NCBI RefSeq assembly: GCF_009604455.1
Contig: NZ_WEGL01000001.1
Span: 62,001-126,000 of the forward strand
Reading direction: 5' to 3'
Source: Streptomyces sp. RB17
Lineage (GTDB): Bacteria > Actinomycetota > Actinomycetes > Streptomycetales > Streptomycetaceae
DNA: 64,000 bases
This document shows, piece by piece, positions 42,023 to 49,884 of this stretch. The number at the start of each line of letters is the position of its first letter. Position 1 is the first letter of the stretch. The notes under the pieces were generated by a model, which had not been told where the DNA came from, did no database searches, and was given only the letters and a program-made list of their open reading frames with translations. The translations under genes were made by a program, and so were the position numbers.

Positions 42023-43183
42023 ATGAGCACGACCGATGCCGGGATTCCGGCGATCACGCTGACCGAGGCGGAGCTGGACCGCTATGTCACGCACGGGCCG
42101 ACGCGCGGCCTGCTCAGCGGCAGCGGACTGCCTGCGGGCACCGACCTGTTGACCTTCTCCCCGCTGCGCACGCACGGCCTGCGCACGCTCGCCGACGCCA
42201 CGGACGGCCCGTTCCGGGTGGCGGACGAGCTGCGGAACCGGCTGGTGATAGGCGAACTCCTCAACCCGGCGGGCATGCGGCGCGAGTCGATCCTGCTCGA
42301 CGGCGGCACCGGCGAGCTGACGACGGCGTATCTGTTCGCCCCGGCCGAGCCCCGCCCCTTCGCGCCCTCCCTGGCCACGCTGCTGCGCTTCGCCGCGGTC
42401 ACCGAGGAACTGGCGGGCCTGCGCGGCCGTTTCGCGTCCCTGGCGGGTCAGTACGGCCCCAGGACGGCCGCCGAGGCGACCCGCCGTCTGCTCTCCCTCT
42501 TCGAGGAGGACGCGGGTGGCGAGGTCCCGCCGTACTGGAAGGCGGCGGCCCTGATCCGCCCGCTCGTCCTCGTCGCCGGCCCCGGCACCGCCTCCGGCCT
42601 CACCCTGGCCGTCCCCGCCCGCGTCCTGGACCAGGAGTTCGGGCACGGCAGGGTGACCCGCTTCGAAGAGGTCGACTTCCCCACGACCCTCACCCACGAG
42701 CCGACCCGTTGCTTCCTGCGCGAGACCGGGCTGCCGGAGGAGGCGGTCCTCTTCCACGCCGACACGGACGTCCCGCTGCCGACGCTCCGCGAGTACTTCA
42801 CCGAGGAGTACGCCGGGGACTACCCCCTCGACGAACTCCCCGCCCACGCCGATCACTTGATCCGCCTCGGCCACCTCGCCGAGGACAACAGCCTGGTGGT
42901 CGACGGCAGAACGGGCGCGGTGCTGACCTTCAGCGGGCCGGAGGCCACCCTCTACCCCCTCAACACCGACGTCTCCACCCTGGCCTTCACGCTCTGGCTG
43001 CTCCACCACGAGCGCACCATCGACGAACACCTCGCCCACGAACTGACGACGGCGGCGTACGACCAGCTGGCCGCGGCGATGCTGCACACCCTGTCGGCCG
43101 TCGACCCCACGGGCAGAGCGCCCGGCACCGACTGGCACTACTGGACGGACCTGTTCCAGGACGAGGCGGGCGGGGCGCTGTGA
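42023..43183 (+). CDS. SUKH-4-like protein (two tandem modules)
   Basis: A 386-residue protein that looks like two related halves: about residues 5-185 and 186-380 each contain THEPTR/THGPTR, a CFLRETGLP/LLSGSGLP segment and a region with LLDGGTGE or VVDGRTGAVL. This pattern fits the SUKH-4 family, found as immunity proteins or as stand-alone regulators in Streptomyces. GGGGGAG precedes the ATG. No toxin gene is adjacent, so an immunity role cannot be inferred from context. Assignment by pattern only. Confidence 0.7.
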   Translation: MSTTDAGIPAITLTEAELDRYVTHGPTRGLLSGSGLPAGTDLLTFSPLRTHGLRTLADATDGPFRVADELRNRLVIGELLNPAGMRRESILLDGGTGELTTAYLFAPAEPRPFAPSLATLLRFAAVTEELAGLRGRFASLAGQYGPRTAAEATRRLLSLFEEDAGGEVPPYWKAAALIRPLVLVAGPGTASGLTLAVPARVLDQEFGHGRVTRFEEVDFPTTLTHEPTRCFLRETGLPEEAVLFHADTDVPLPTLREYFTEEYAGDYPLDELPAHADHLIRLGHLAEDNSLVVDGRTGAVLTFSGPEATLYPLNTDVSTLAFTLWLLHHERTIDEHLAHELTTAAYDQLAAAMLHTLSAVDPTGRAPGTDWHYWTDLFQDEAGGAL

Positions 43184-43287
43184 GGTGACGGGGGCGGCGC
43201 CGGACGCCTTCATCAGCCGCAGAGACCACTGGAAATGCTCGGTGAATGATCGGTGACGGAGATCCGCCTCCTGGCGCTGAGAGTTGT

Positions 43288-43311
43288 GCAACCGTTGCCC
43301 GAGTCAACGTC
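43288..43311 (+). promoter_or_regulatory. Possible ECF-type promoter upstream of the SigE-family gene
   Basis: GCAACC (43288-43293) and CGTC (43308-43311), 14 bases apart, resemble the AAC/CGT elements used by ECF sigma factors, about 110 bases before the sigma gene. It may be autoregulatory. The spacing is slightly short. Confidence 0.25.
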
Positions 43312-43418
43312 GCCGAAGGCGAAGTTCGCCTGAGGCGCCCAGATTTCTGCTTCTCAGGGTGGGACGCAAACCTGCGGCCACAGCGTCTTCAGAGTGTGGA
43401 CGACGAACAGGATCTCGG

Positions 43419-43928
43419 ATGAAGCGCCGGTACGAAGAGGAATTCATGGCGTTCGCCGCTGCGCGATCCGCACCTCTGTTCCGCTCTGCGTGCGTGCTCA
43501 CCAGCGGTGATGTGCACCTCGCGGAGGACCTGGTGCAGGACACGCTGGGCCGGATGTATGCCAACTGGCGCAAGATCGCGCAGGCGGACGACCCGGCGGC
43601 CTACACCCACACCGTCCTCGTACGGACCTACCTGTCCTACCGCCGCCGGCGCAGCAGCTCCGAGCAGCCCACCGACACGCTGCCGGACTCCGGTGTCGTC
43701 ACCGAGCACGACGCCACGCTCCGGGTCACGTTGCTCGACGCTCTCGGCCGGCTCTCCGCCCGGGACCGGGCCGTGCTGCTCCTGCGCTACTGGGAGGACC
43801 GCAGCGTCGAGCAGACCGCCGCGATCCTTCAGGTCCGGCCGGGCGCGGTACGCAACCAGAGCATGCGCGCGCTCGCCCGTATCCGGGACCTTCTGGGCCA
43901 CGACCTGTCCGAGCTCGTCAGCCCCTGA
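43419..43928 (+). CDS. SigE-family ECF sigma factor
   Basis: A 169-residue ECF sigma factor. Region 2 is EEEFMAFAAARSAPLFRSACVLTSGDVHLAEDLVQDTLGRMYANWRKI, which is the short SigE-type family of Streptomyces (EFxxF...R...L.A..L.G). Region 4 is LGRLSARDRAVLLLRYWEDRSVEQTAAILQVRPGAVRNQSMRALARIRDLL. The ATG at 43419 has only a weak AGGA site. Directly downstream is a single-pass membrane protein that may be its regulator. The target regulon is unknown. Confidence 0.9.
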   Translation: MKRRYEEEFMAFAAARSAPLFRSACVLTSGDVHLAEDLVQDTLGRMYANWRKIAQADDPAAYTHTVLVRTYLSYRRRRSSSEQPTDTLPDSGVVTEHDATLRVTLLDALGRLSARDRAVLLLRYWEDRSVEQTAAILQVRPGAVRNQSMRALARIRDLLGHDLSELVSP

Positions 43929-43989
43929 CCCCGGTGCCGCGGCACCTACCTCGCCCTCATCACCGAGCCCCGAAACGCGGTGACCCGCC

Positions 43990-44703
43990 ATGCCCATCGA
44001 AGAAGACTTCACCGAAGCCCTTCACACCACCCTCTTGACCATTGAGCCGCCCAACACTCCATCACTTGTGCAGGCCAGTGTCCGCAACGGTCGGCGCAGG
44101 CGCCGCCGCCGCGCCACGGCCGTCGGCGTGAGCGGAGCAGCCGTACTCGCGCTCGTCGGGCTCGGCGCGGCGGTGGTTCCCGGAGTGCTGTCCGGCCGGC
44201 CGACAGCCGACCACACGCTCGCCGGTCCGGCGGCCTCGGCCACGACCGGCTCGGCCACGGCATCCGCCACCCCGAAGCCGACCTTCACCGGCACACTGCC
44301 CGCCGACCGCGCCCTTGCCACTCTGACCGCGCTGCTGCCGACCGGTCTGTCCCGTTCGAGCCCGCCCGGCGGTCGGCAGTCCGGGCAGCTGTGGGTGGAC
44401 GACGGCCACGGCAAGTCGCTGCTCGAGGTGCACGTCTCCCGGCAGACCTCCACCACCGCGATCCGCAGCCACGTCTTCGCCGGCACGACGCCCTTGGCCG
44501 ACGGCACCCTGATCGAGTCCCGGCAGGCACCACCCGGAACGGGCCCCGGGCACGAGGCGGTGAGCGTACTGCATCCCGACGGGCTCTACGTCACCCTCAT
44601 GGAGTGGCAGGCACCGAGCCAGAACGCCCCCTCGACCCGTACCACGCCGATCCTGACACTGGCCCAGCTGCGGGCCATCGCAACCAGCTCGCAGTGGCAG
44701 TAA
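43990..44703 (+). CDS. Membrane protein linked to the SigE-family sigma factor
   Basis: A 237-residue protein. An N-terminal cytoplasmic segment of about 35 residues (EEDFTEALHTTLLTIEPPNTPSLVQASVRNG) is followed by a basic stop-transfer run (RRRRRRR), one membrane helix (GVSGAAVLALVGLGAAVVPGVL) and an extracytoplasmic Ala/Thr/Ser-rich domain. This is the usual partner layout of SigE-family sigma genes, with the N-terminal part likely contacting sigma. There is no zinc ZAS motif. Anti-sigma function is inference. Confidence 0.78.
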   Translation: MPIEEDFTEALHTTLLTIEPPNTPSLVQASVRNGRRRRRRRATAVGVSGAAVLALVGLGAAVVPGVLSGRPTADHTLAGPAASATTGSATASATPKPTFTGTLPADRALATLTALLPTGLSRSSPPGGRQSGQLWVDDGHGKSLLEVHVSRQTSTTAIRSHVFAGTTPLADGTLIESRQAPPGTGPGHEAVSVLHPDGLYVTLMEWQAPSQNAPSTRTTPILTLAQLRAIATSSQWQ

Positions 44704-44724
44704 CTGCCTGTTCGAGGCACCTAG

Positions 44725-44796
44725 AGGCCGTGGCGGGATTCGAACCCACGTAACTCGCTTTGCAGGCGAGCCCCTGAACCACTCGGGCACACGGCC
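44725..44796 (-). tRNA. tRNA-Cys (anticodon GCA)
   Basis: Read on the minus strand: acceptor GGCCGTG with CACGGCC, D arm GCCCGAGTGGTTCAGGGGC, anticodon arm CTCGC-CTGCAAA-GCGAG with GCA at 34-36, T arm GTGGG-TTCGAAT-CCCGC, and discriminator U73 (position 44725), a Cys identity element. CCA is not encoded. Confidence 0.92.
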
Positions 44797-44816
44797 ATGT
44801 CCAGTTGTCGTTGCTC

Positions 44817-44913
44817 GGCCGTGGCGGGGTTCGCACCCGCGTGACTCCCCGCGAGCGGAGCTCGCTGATGGATGCAGCGCAGGCGAGCCCCTGAACCACT
44901 CGGGCACACGGCC
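44817..44913 (-). pseudogene. Interrupted second copy of tRNA-Cys
   Basis: This 97-nt sequence repeats the tRNA-Cys gene with four substitutions and a net 26-nt insertion in the 3' side of the anticodon arm. Acceptor, D-arm and T-arm sequences are intact (T loop changed to TGCGAAC), while the anticodon loop is broken after CTGC. The inserted bases can form CGCTG-CATCCAT-CAGCG and a variable-arm-like CTCC/GGAG stem. The discriminator would be G, not U. Probably a tRNA pseudogene. Confidence 0.8.
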
Positions 44914-45091
44914 GTGTTCGTGGGAATGACGTTATGGCGGCGGGCTTCGAGGGCTCAAGGGGACCGGCGGGGCTGCAATGCGACTGCCACACGGCGTTCA
45001 TGAAGGGGCAGGAGGCGTACGACCAAGGTCGCAGGGCGAGGGGGACCACCGACAGGGGTCAAACCGAGCCGTGGACCTTACTCTGACGGCC

Positions 45092-46516
45092 ATGAGTGCC
45101 CTTGAGTCGCGTGACGCCGATGTCGTGAAGCCCGTCGAGCAGGGCGACGGCGTACTGGGCCGGACCTACCGGGCGCTCAGTGTCGGGATCGTCTCCGTCG
45201 TGCTGCTGATCGCCTTCGAGGCGACCGCCGTCGGCACCGCGATGCCGGTCGCGGCGCGGGAGCTGGACGGCGTGGCCCTGTACGCGTTCGCCTTCTCCGG
45301 GTACTTCACGACCAGCCTGTTCGGCATGGTGCTGGCCGGTCAGTGGTCCGACCGGCGAGGGCCGCTCGGGGCGTTGACCACGGGGATCGGTGCCTTCGCA
45401 GCGGGGCTCGTCGTCGCCGGGACCGCGCAGGTCATGTGGGTGTTCATCCTCGGGCGGGCCGTGCAGGGGCTCGGCGGCGGACTGGTCATCGTCGCGCTGT
45501 ACGTCGTCGTCGGCCGCGCCTACCCCGAGCGGCTGCGGCCCGCGATCATGGCCGCGTTCGCGGCCTCCTGGGTCGTACCGTCCATCGTCGGCCCGCTCGC
45601 CTCCGGCACCGTCACCGAGCACCTCGGCTGGCGCTGGGTCTTCCTCGGCATCCCGGTCCTCGTCGTGTTCCCGCTCGCCCTCGCGCTGCCGCAGATACGG
45701 CGGAGGGCATCGGGCCCGGTGGACGTGGAGGCCGGTGCCCTCGCCTTCGACCGGCGGCGGATCCGGCTCGCCCTCGGCATCTCCCTCGGCGCCGGCCTGC
45801 TGCAGTACGCCGCCGAGGACCTGCGCCGTCTGTCCCTGCTCCCGGGGCTGGCCGGCGCCGCCCTGCTCGTTCCCGCCGTCCTCGGTCTCCTGCCGCGCGG
45901 CACCTACCGGGCGGCCCGTGGCCTGCCCTCCGTCGTGCTGCTGCGCGGTTTGTCCGCCGGTTCCTTCATCGCCGCCGAGTCCTTCGTGCCGCTGATGCTG
46001 GTCACCCAGCGCGGCCTGTCGCCGACCCTCGCCGGGTTCTCGCTGGCGGCGGGCGGCGGCACCTGGGCGCTGGGCTCCTGGGTGCAGTGCCGGCCGGGCG
46101 TGCAGCCGTACCGGGAGCGGCTGATGACCGCCGGCATGGTGCTGGTCGCCGCCGCGATCACGGCCGCGCCCAGTGTGCTGCTGCACTCCGTGCCTGTCTG
46201 GACCGTCGCCGTCGCCTGGGCCTTCGGCTGCTTCGGCATGGGCCTGGTGATCTCCTCGACCAGCGTGCTCCTGCTGAAGCTGTCCGCCCCGGGGGAGGCC
46301 GGCGCCAACTCCGCCGCACTGCAGATCTCCGACGGCCTCTCCAACGCCGTCCTCCTCGCCGCGACCGGCGCCGGGTTCGCCGCGCTGGGCGGCGGCAGTG
46401 CGACGGCCACGGCCGCCGAGGGCGGCCACCCCGCCGCCTTCGCCGCCGTCTTCCTGCCGATGGCGGGGGTGGCGCTGGTGGGGGCCTGGGTGACGACTCG
46501 GTTGCGGAAGAGCTGA
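45092..46516 (+). CDS. MFS transporter
   Basis: A 474-residue major facilitator transporter, predicted with 14 or 12 helices of the drug:H+ antiporter type. Helix 1 is GIVSVVLLIAFEATAVGTAMPVAARELDG (the DHA2-like motif), and the loop 2-3 motif A is GQWSDRRGPLGAL. WVVPSIVGPLASGTVTEHLGWRWVFLGIPVL is motif C, typical of exporters. TACTCT at 45079-45084 and no clear ribosome-binding site suggest a leaderless start at the ATG 45092; GTG 45071 is an alternative. Substrate unknown. Confidence 0.88.
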   Translation: MSALESRDADVVKPVEQGDGVLGRTYRALSVGIVSVVLLIAFEATAVGTAMPVAARELDGVALYAFAFSGYFTTSLFGMVLAGQWSDRRGPLGALTTGIGAFAAGLVVAGTAQVMWVFILGRAVQGLGGGLVIVALYVVVGRAYPERLRPAIMAAFAASWVVPSIVGPLASGTVTEHLGWRWVFLGIPVLVVFPLALALPQIRRRASGPVDVEAGALAFDRRRIRLALGISLGAGLLQYAAEDLRRLSLLPGLAGAALLVPAVLGLLPRGTYRAARGLPSVVLLRGLSAGSFIAAESFVPLMLVTQRGLSPTLAGFSLAAGGGTWALGSWVQCRPGVQPYRERLMTAGMVLVAAAITAAPSVLLHSVPVWTVAVAWAFGCFGMGLVISSTSVLLLKLSAPGEAGANSAALQISDGLSNAVLLAATGAGFAALGGGSATATAAEGGHPAAFAAVFLPMAGVALVGAWVTTRLRKS

Positions 46517-46558
46517 ACGTGGTACCACTGTGACCCCACGCGGGGGCAGGAGGCCGCG

Positions 46559-46648
46559 GTGCGCGATGTGGGCTTGCTCAGCTCTGCGGCACTGGACGAC
46601 GTGGGGATGATCGCCCGGCGACTGAGGGCGCTGCACGAGGCGATGTGA
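46559..46648 (+). CDS. Possible 29-residue small protein
   Basis: A GTG-initiated 30-codon frame preceded by AGGAGG at an ideal distance, encoding VRDVGLLSSAALDDVGMIARRLRALHEAM. The good ribosome-binding site is the main support. It is too short for a family assignment and could be a remnant of a longer gene. It occupies the 301-bp gap 46517-46817 together with the next promoter. Confidence 0.35.
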   Translation: MRDVGLLSSAALDDVGMIARRLRALHEAM

Positions 46649-46688
46649 GCTGGCTCCCACCCACGGGCGACCCGGCCCGGTTCGCGCG

Positions 46689-46715
46689 TTGACACCGCCG
46701 GGACGCCGGTAGGGT
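46689..46715 (+). promoter_or_regulatory. Vegetative-type promoter upstream of the helicase
   Basis: TTGACA (46689-46694) and TAGGGT (46710-46715) match Streptomyces HrdB hexamers well, with a somewhat short 15-base spacer. The leader would be about 95 bases. Confidence 0.6.
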
Positions 46716-46817
46716 GGCCCGGTTGTCATACGTAGCCGATCCCGCCCGTCACCCACCACCGCCCCAACGGACGCGCTGCGCGCGGCCCCTGAATTCCAGC
46801 CCCAATAAACGGAGACC

Positions 46818-48629
46818 GTGACTACCACCGCCGCTTCCTCCACCGCTTCCTCCGCCCACTCCCACCACCTGTCGCCCGCCTTCCCGGGCCGCGCGCCCTG
46901 GGGTACCGCCAGCAAGCTGCGTGCCTGGCAGCAGGGGGCGATGGAGAAGTACATCCAGGAGCAGCCGCGTGACTTCCTGGCCGTCGCCACGCCCGGCGCC
47001 GGCAAGACCACCTTCGCGCTGACGCTGGCCTCCTGGCTGCTGCACCACCACGTCGTGCAGCAGGTGACCGTGGTCGCGCCGACCGAGCACCTGAAGAAGC
47101 AGTGGGCCGAGGCGGCCGCAAGGATAGGGATCAAACTCGATCCCGAGTACAGCGCGGGGCCCCTCGGCCGGGAGTACGACGGCGTCGCGGTCACCTACGC
47201 CGGTGTCGGCGTGCGGCCCATGCTGCACCGCAACCGCGTCGAGCAGCGCAAGACGCTCGTCATCCTCGACGAGATCCACCATGCCGGTGACTCCAAGTCC
47301 TGGGGCGAGGCCTGCCTGGAGGCCTTCGAGCCCGCCACGCGCCGCCTCGCCCTGACCGGTACGCCCTTCCGGTCCGACACCAACCCCATCCCCTTCGTGA
47401 CGTACGAGGAGGACAACGCCGGCATCCGGCGGTCCGCCGCCGACTACACCTACGGGTACGGGTCCGCCCTGTCGGACGGCGTCGTCCGGCCGGTCATCTT
47501 CCTCTCCTACAGTGGCAACATGCGCTGGCGCACCAAGGCCGGCGACGAGATCGCCGCCCGGCTCGGCGAGCCGATGACCAAGGACGCGGTCAGCCAGGCC
47601 TGGCGTACGGCGCTCGATCCGCGCGGTGACTGGATGCCCAGCGTGCTGCGCGCCGCCGACCAGCGGCTGACCGAGGTCAGGAAGGCCATCCCGGACGCCG
47701 GTGCCCTCGTCATCGCCTCCGACCAGGACTCCGCCCGCGCCTACGCCAAGCTGATCCGCGAGATCACGGGCACGAAGGCGACGCTCGTCCTGTCCGACGA
47801 CGCCGGCGCCTCGAAGAGGATCGACGACTTCAGCGCCGGCAACGACCGGTGGATGGTCGCGGTGCGCATGGTGTCCGAGGGCGTCGACGTGCCCCGGCTC
47901 GCGGTCGGCGTGTACGCGACGACGATCTCCACTCCGCTCTTCTTCGCCCAGGCCGTCGGCCGTTTCGTACGGTCCCGGCGGCGCGGCGAGACCGCGTCCG
48001 TGTTCCTGCCCACCATCCCCGACCTGCTCACCTTCGCCAACGAGATGGAGGTCGAGCGCGACCACGCCCTCGACAAGCCGAAGAAGGAGGGCGAGGAGGA
48101 CCCGTACGCCGAATCCGAGAAGGAGATGGAGGAGGCGAACAAGCAGCAGGACGAGGACACCGGCGAGCAGGACATGCTGCCCTTCGAGGCGCTGGAGTCC
48201 GACGCCGTCTTCGACCGGGTGCTGTACGACGGCGCCGAGTTCGGTATGCAGGCGCACCCGGGCAGCGAGGAGGAGCAGGACTACCTCGGCATTCCGGGGC
48301 TGTTGGAGCCCGAGCAGGTGCAGTTGCTGCTGCAGAAGCGGCAGGCCCGGCAGATCGCGCACAGCCGGAAGAAGCCGGACAGCGAGGCCGACCTGCTGGA
48401 GCTGCCGGCCGAGCGGCGGCCGGTGGTCACGCACAAGGAGATGATGGAGCTGCGCAAGCAGCTCAACACGATGGTCAGCGCGTACGTGCACCAGAGCGGC
48501 AAGCCGCACGGGGTCATCCACACCGAGCTGCGGCGGGTGTGCGGGGGTCCGCCCAGCGCGGAGGCCACGGCTGGGCAGCTGCGGCAGCGGATCGCCAAGG
48601 TGCAGGAGTGGGCCACGCGCATGCGGTGA
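46818..48629 (+). CDS. DEAD/DEAH-box (SF2) helicase
   Basis: A 603-residue SF2 ATPase. Motif I is ATPGAGKTTFAL, motif II DEIHH, motif III LTGTPFRSD, motif V SEGVDVPR and motif VI QAVGRFVRSRR. The C-terminal ~200 residues are acidic and Lys-rich without a known domain (EDPYAESEKEMEEANKQQDEDTGEQDMLPF). The ordering and compactness resemble UvrB/RecG-like restriction-type helicases such as the RadD/YejH group, involved in DNA repair, but the exact role is not determined by sequence. The start is the GTG at 46818 with CGGAGA upstream. Confidence 0.88.
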   Translation: MTTTAASSTASSAHSHHLSPAFPGRAPWGTASKLRAWQQGAMEKYIQEQPRDFLAVATPGAGKTTFALTLASWLLHHHVVQQVTVVAPTEHLKKQWAEAAARIGIKLDPEYSAGPLGREYDGVAVTYAGVGVRPMLHRNRVEQRKTLVILDEIHHAGDSKSWGEACLEAFEPATRRLALTGTPFRSDTNPIPFVTYEEDNAGIRRSAADYTYGYGSALSDGVVRPVIFLSYSGNMRWRTKAGDEIAARLGEPMTKDAVSQAWRTALDPRGDWMPSVLRAADQRLTEVRKAIPDAGALVIASDQDSARAYAKLIREITGTKATLVLSDDAGASKRIDDFSAGNDRWMVAVRMVSEGVDVPRLAVGVYATTISTPLFFAQAVGRFVRSRRRGETASVFLPTIPDLLTFANEMEVERDHALDKPKKEGEEDPYAESEKEMEEANKQQDEDTGEQDMLPFEALESDAVFDRVLYDGAEFGMQAHPGSEEEQDYLGIPGLLEPEQVQLLLQKRQARQIAHSRKKPDSEADLLELPAERRPVVTHKEMMELRKQLNTMVSAYVHQSGKPHGVIHTELRRVCGGPPSAEATAGQLRQRIAKVQEWATRMR

Positions 48630-48677
48630 CGCTCACGGGTGGCCAGGAGGTGGCCGCCTCGGGGCTTCGCCCCGGAC

Positions 48678-48709
48678 CCCCAGGGACTGGCGTGTGTCAG
48701 TTCCTGGGG
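48678..48709 (+). terminator. Terminator after the helicase gene
   Basis: CCCCAGGGACTG pairs with CAGTTCCTGGGG over an 8-base loop with one mismatch, followed by CCTGTGCTTTT. The rest of the gap 48710-48982 shows no gene I can support; TACTGT at 48799-48804 is a possible -10 for the IclR gene. Confidence 0.75.
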
Positions 48710-48982
48710 CCTGTGCTTTTCCGGACGAATCGCGGCAGGCCGGAAGTAGTCTTGCCCGGATTCTGGACGAAGGCTTCCGCTCAGCGAACCTGCTTCGCTA
48801 CTGTCCCGCTACGCACACGCCCCGTGGCAGCGCCGCCGCGGAGCGCAGCCGTGAAGCGACATGCCCGGAGCCGCCGGGCCTTCCTGCCGATCGGCGGCCT
48901 CTGAAGCGCGTCGCCGACGGGACTCGGCGACGCATCCGCCGCTCAGGGGCCCGCCGACCTCACCGCCGAAGGAGTGGGCGTC

Positions 48983-49624
48983 GTGACCGCGGAGACCTCG
49001 CAGACGCTCGACCGGGGACTGCGTGTCCTCAAACTGCTGGCCGACACCGACCACGGGCTGACCGTCACCGAGTTGTCCACGAAACTGGGCGTGAACCGTA
49101 CGGTGGTGTACCGGCTGCTCGCCACTCTGGAACAACACGCGCTCGTACGGCGTGACTTGGGCGGGCGAGCCAGGGTCGGGCTCGGGGTGCTGAGGCTCGG
49201 CCGGCAGGTGCATCCGCTGGTGCGGGAGGCCGCGTTGCCCGCGCTGCGGTCGCTCGCCGAGGACATCGGGGCCACGGCGCACCTGACGCTGGTGGACGGG
49301 ACGGAGGCGCTGGCCGTCGCCGTCGTCGAACCGACGTGGACCGACTATCACGTGGCGTATCGCGCCGGGTTCCGGCATCCGCTGGACCGGGGGGCGGCCG
49401 GCAGGGCGATCCTCGCCGCGCGGCAGTCGCCGTCCATGGAGCCCGGGTACACCCTCACGCACGGCGAGCTGGAGGCCGGGGCGAGCGGGGCCGCGGCGCC
49501 GCTGGTGGGCGTCACCGGCGTCGAGGGCAGCGTGGGCGTGGTGATGCTGGCGGATTCCGTACCGGAACGGGTGGGACCGAGGGTGGTCGAGGCGGCCCGA
49601 GAGGTCGCCGAGGCCCTGCGCTGA
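48983..49624 (+). CDS. IclR-family transcriptional regulator
   Basis: A 213-residue IclR regulator. The winged helix is QTLDRGLRVLKLLADTDHGLTVTELSTKLGVNRTVVYRLLATLEQHALVRRD. The effector domain (LRSLAEDIGATAHLTLVDGTEALAVAVVEP...HPLDRGAAGRAILAA) is shorter than the usual ~170 residues and lacks some C-terminal strands. GTG 48983 is chosen because GAAGGAG lies eight bases upstream. It precedes an amino-acid permease operon that it may control. Confidence 0.88.
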   Translation: MTAETSQTLDRGLRVLKLLADTDHGLTVTELSTKLGVNRTVVYRLLATLEQHALVRRDLGGRARVGLGVLRLGRQVHPLVREAALPALRSLAEDIGATAHLTLVDGTEALAVAVVEPTWTDYHVAYRAGFRHPLDRGAAGRAILAARQSPSMEPGYTLTHGELEAGASGAAAPLVGVTGVEGSVGVVMLADSVPERVGPRVVEAAREVAEALR

Positions 49625-49687
49625 CGCCGACCGCAGCGGCGGCGGCGCCTCCAGGGCGACGGCACCGCAGCTCCCCAGGGGCGCGGG

Positions 49688-49706
49688 GCCGCATCTGATA
49701 TGCGGC
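49688..49706. terminator. Hairpin within a common Streptomyces intergenic repeat
   Basis: GCCGCAT-CTGAT-ATGCGGC is a perfect 7-bp hairpin set in CCCCAGGGGCGCGGGG...CCCGTGGGCGCGACCA, a motif class that recurs between Streptomyces genes. It may end IclR transcription. Confidence 0.5.
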
Positions 49707-49884
49707 TCCGCCCCGTGGGCGCGACCAACCCCCGCTCACCCGCACCCGGCATACGAACCCAGGCACCCCTTTTCTCATCCGGCCAATCACCAACCCGCAC
49801 CTTTGGCCGATCCGCACACCCCACCGCACCCCCACCTCCGCATCATCAAGGGCCATACAGCCCCGAGGCGGAGGGAACAGCGCG

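Noticed and set aside
44817..44913. tRNA-Sec or tRNA-Ser because of a variable-arm-like stem and a TCA in the insert
   Set aside because: Acceptor and D arm are those of the adjacent tRNA-Cys, there is no 8-bp acceptor or long D stem, and no selenocysteine genes are seen.
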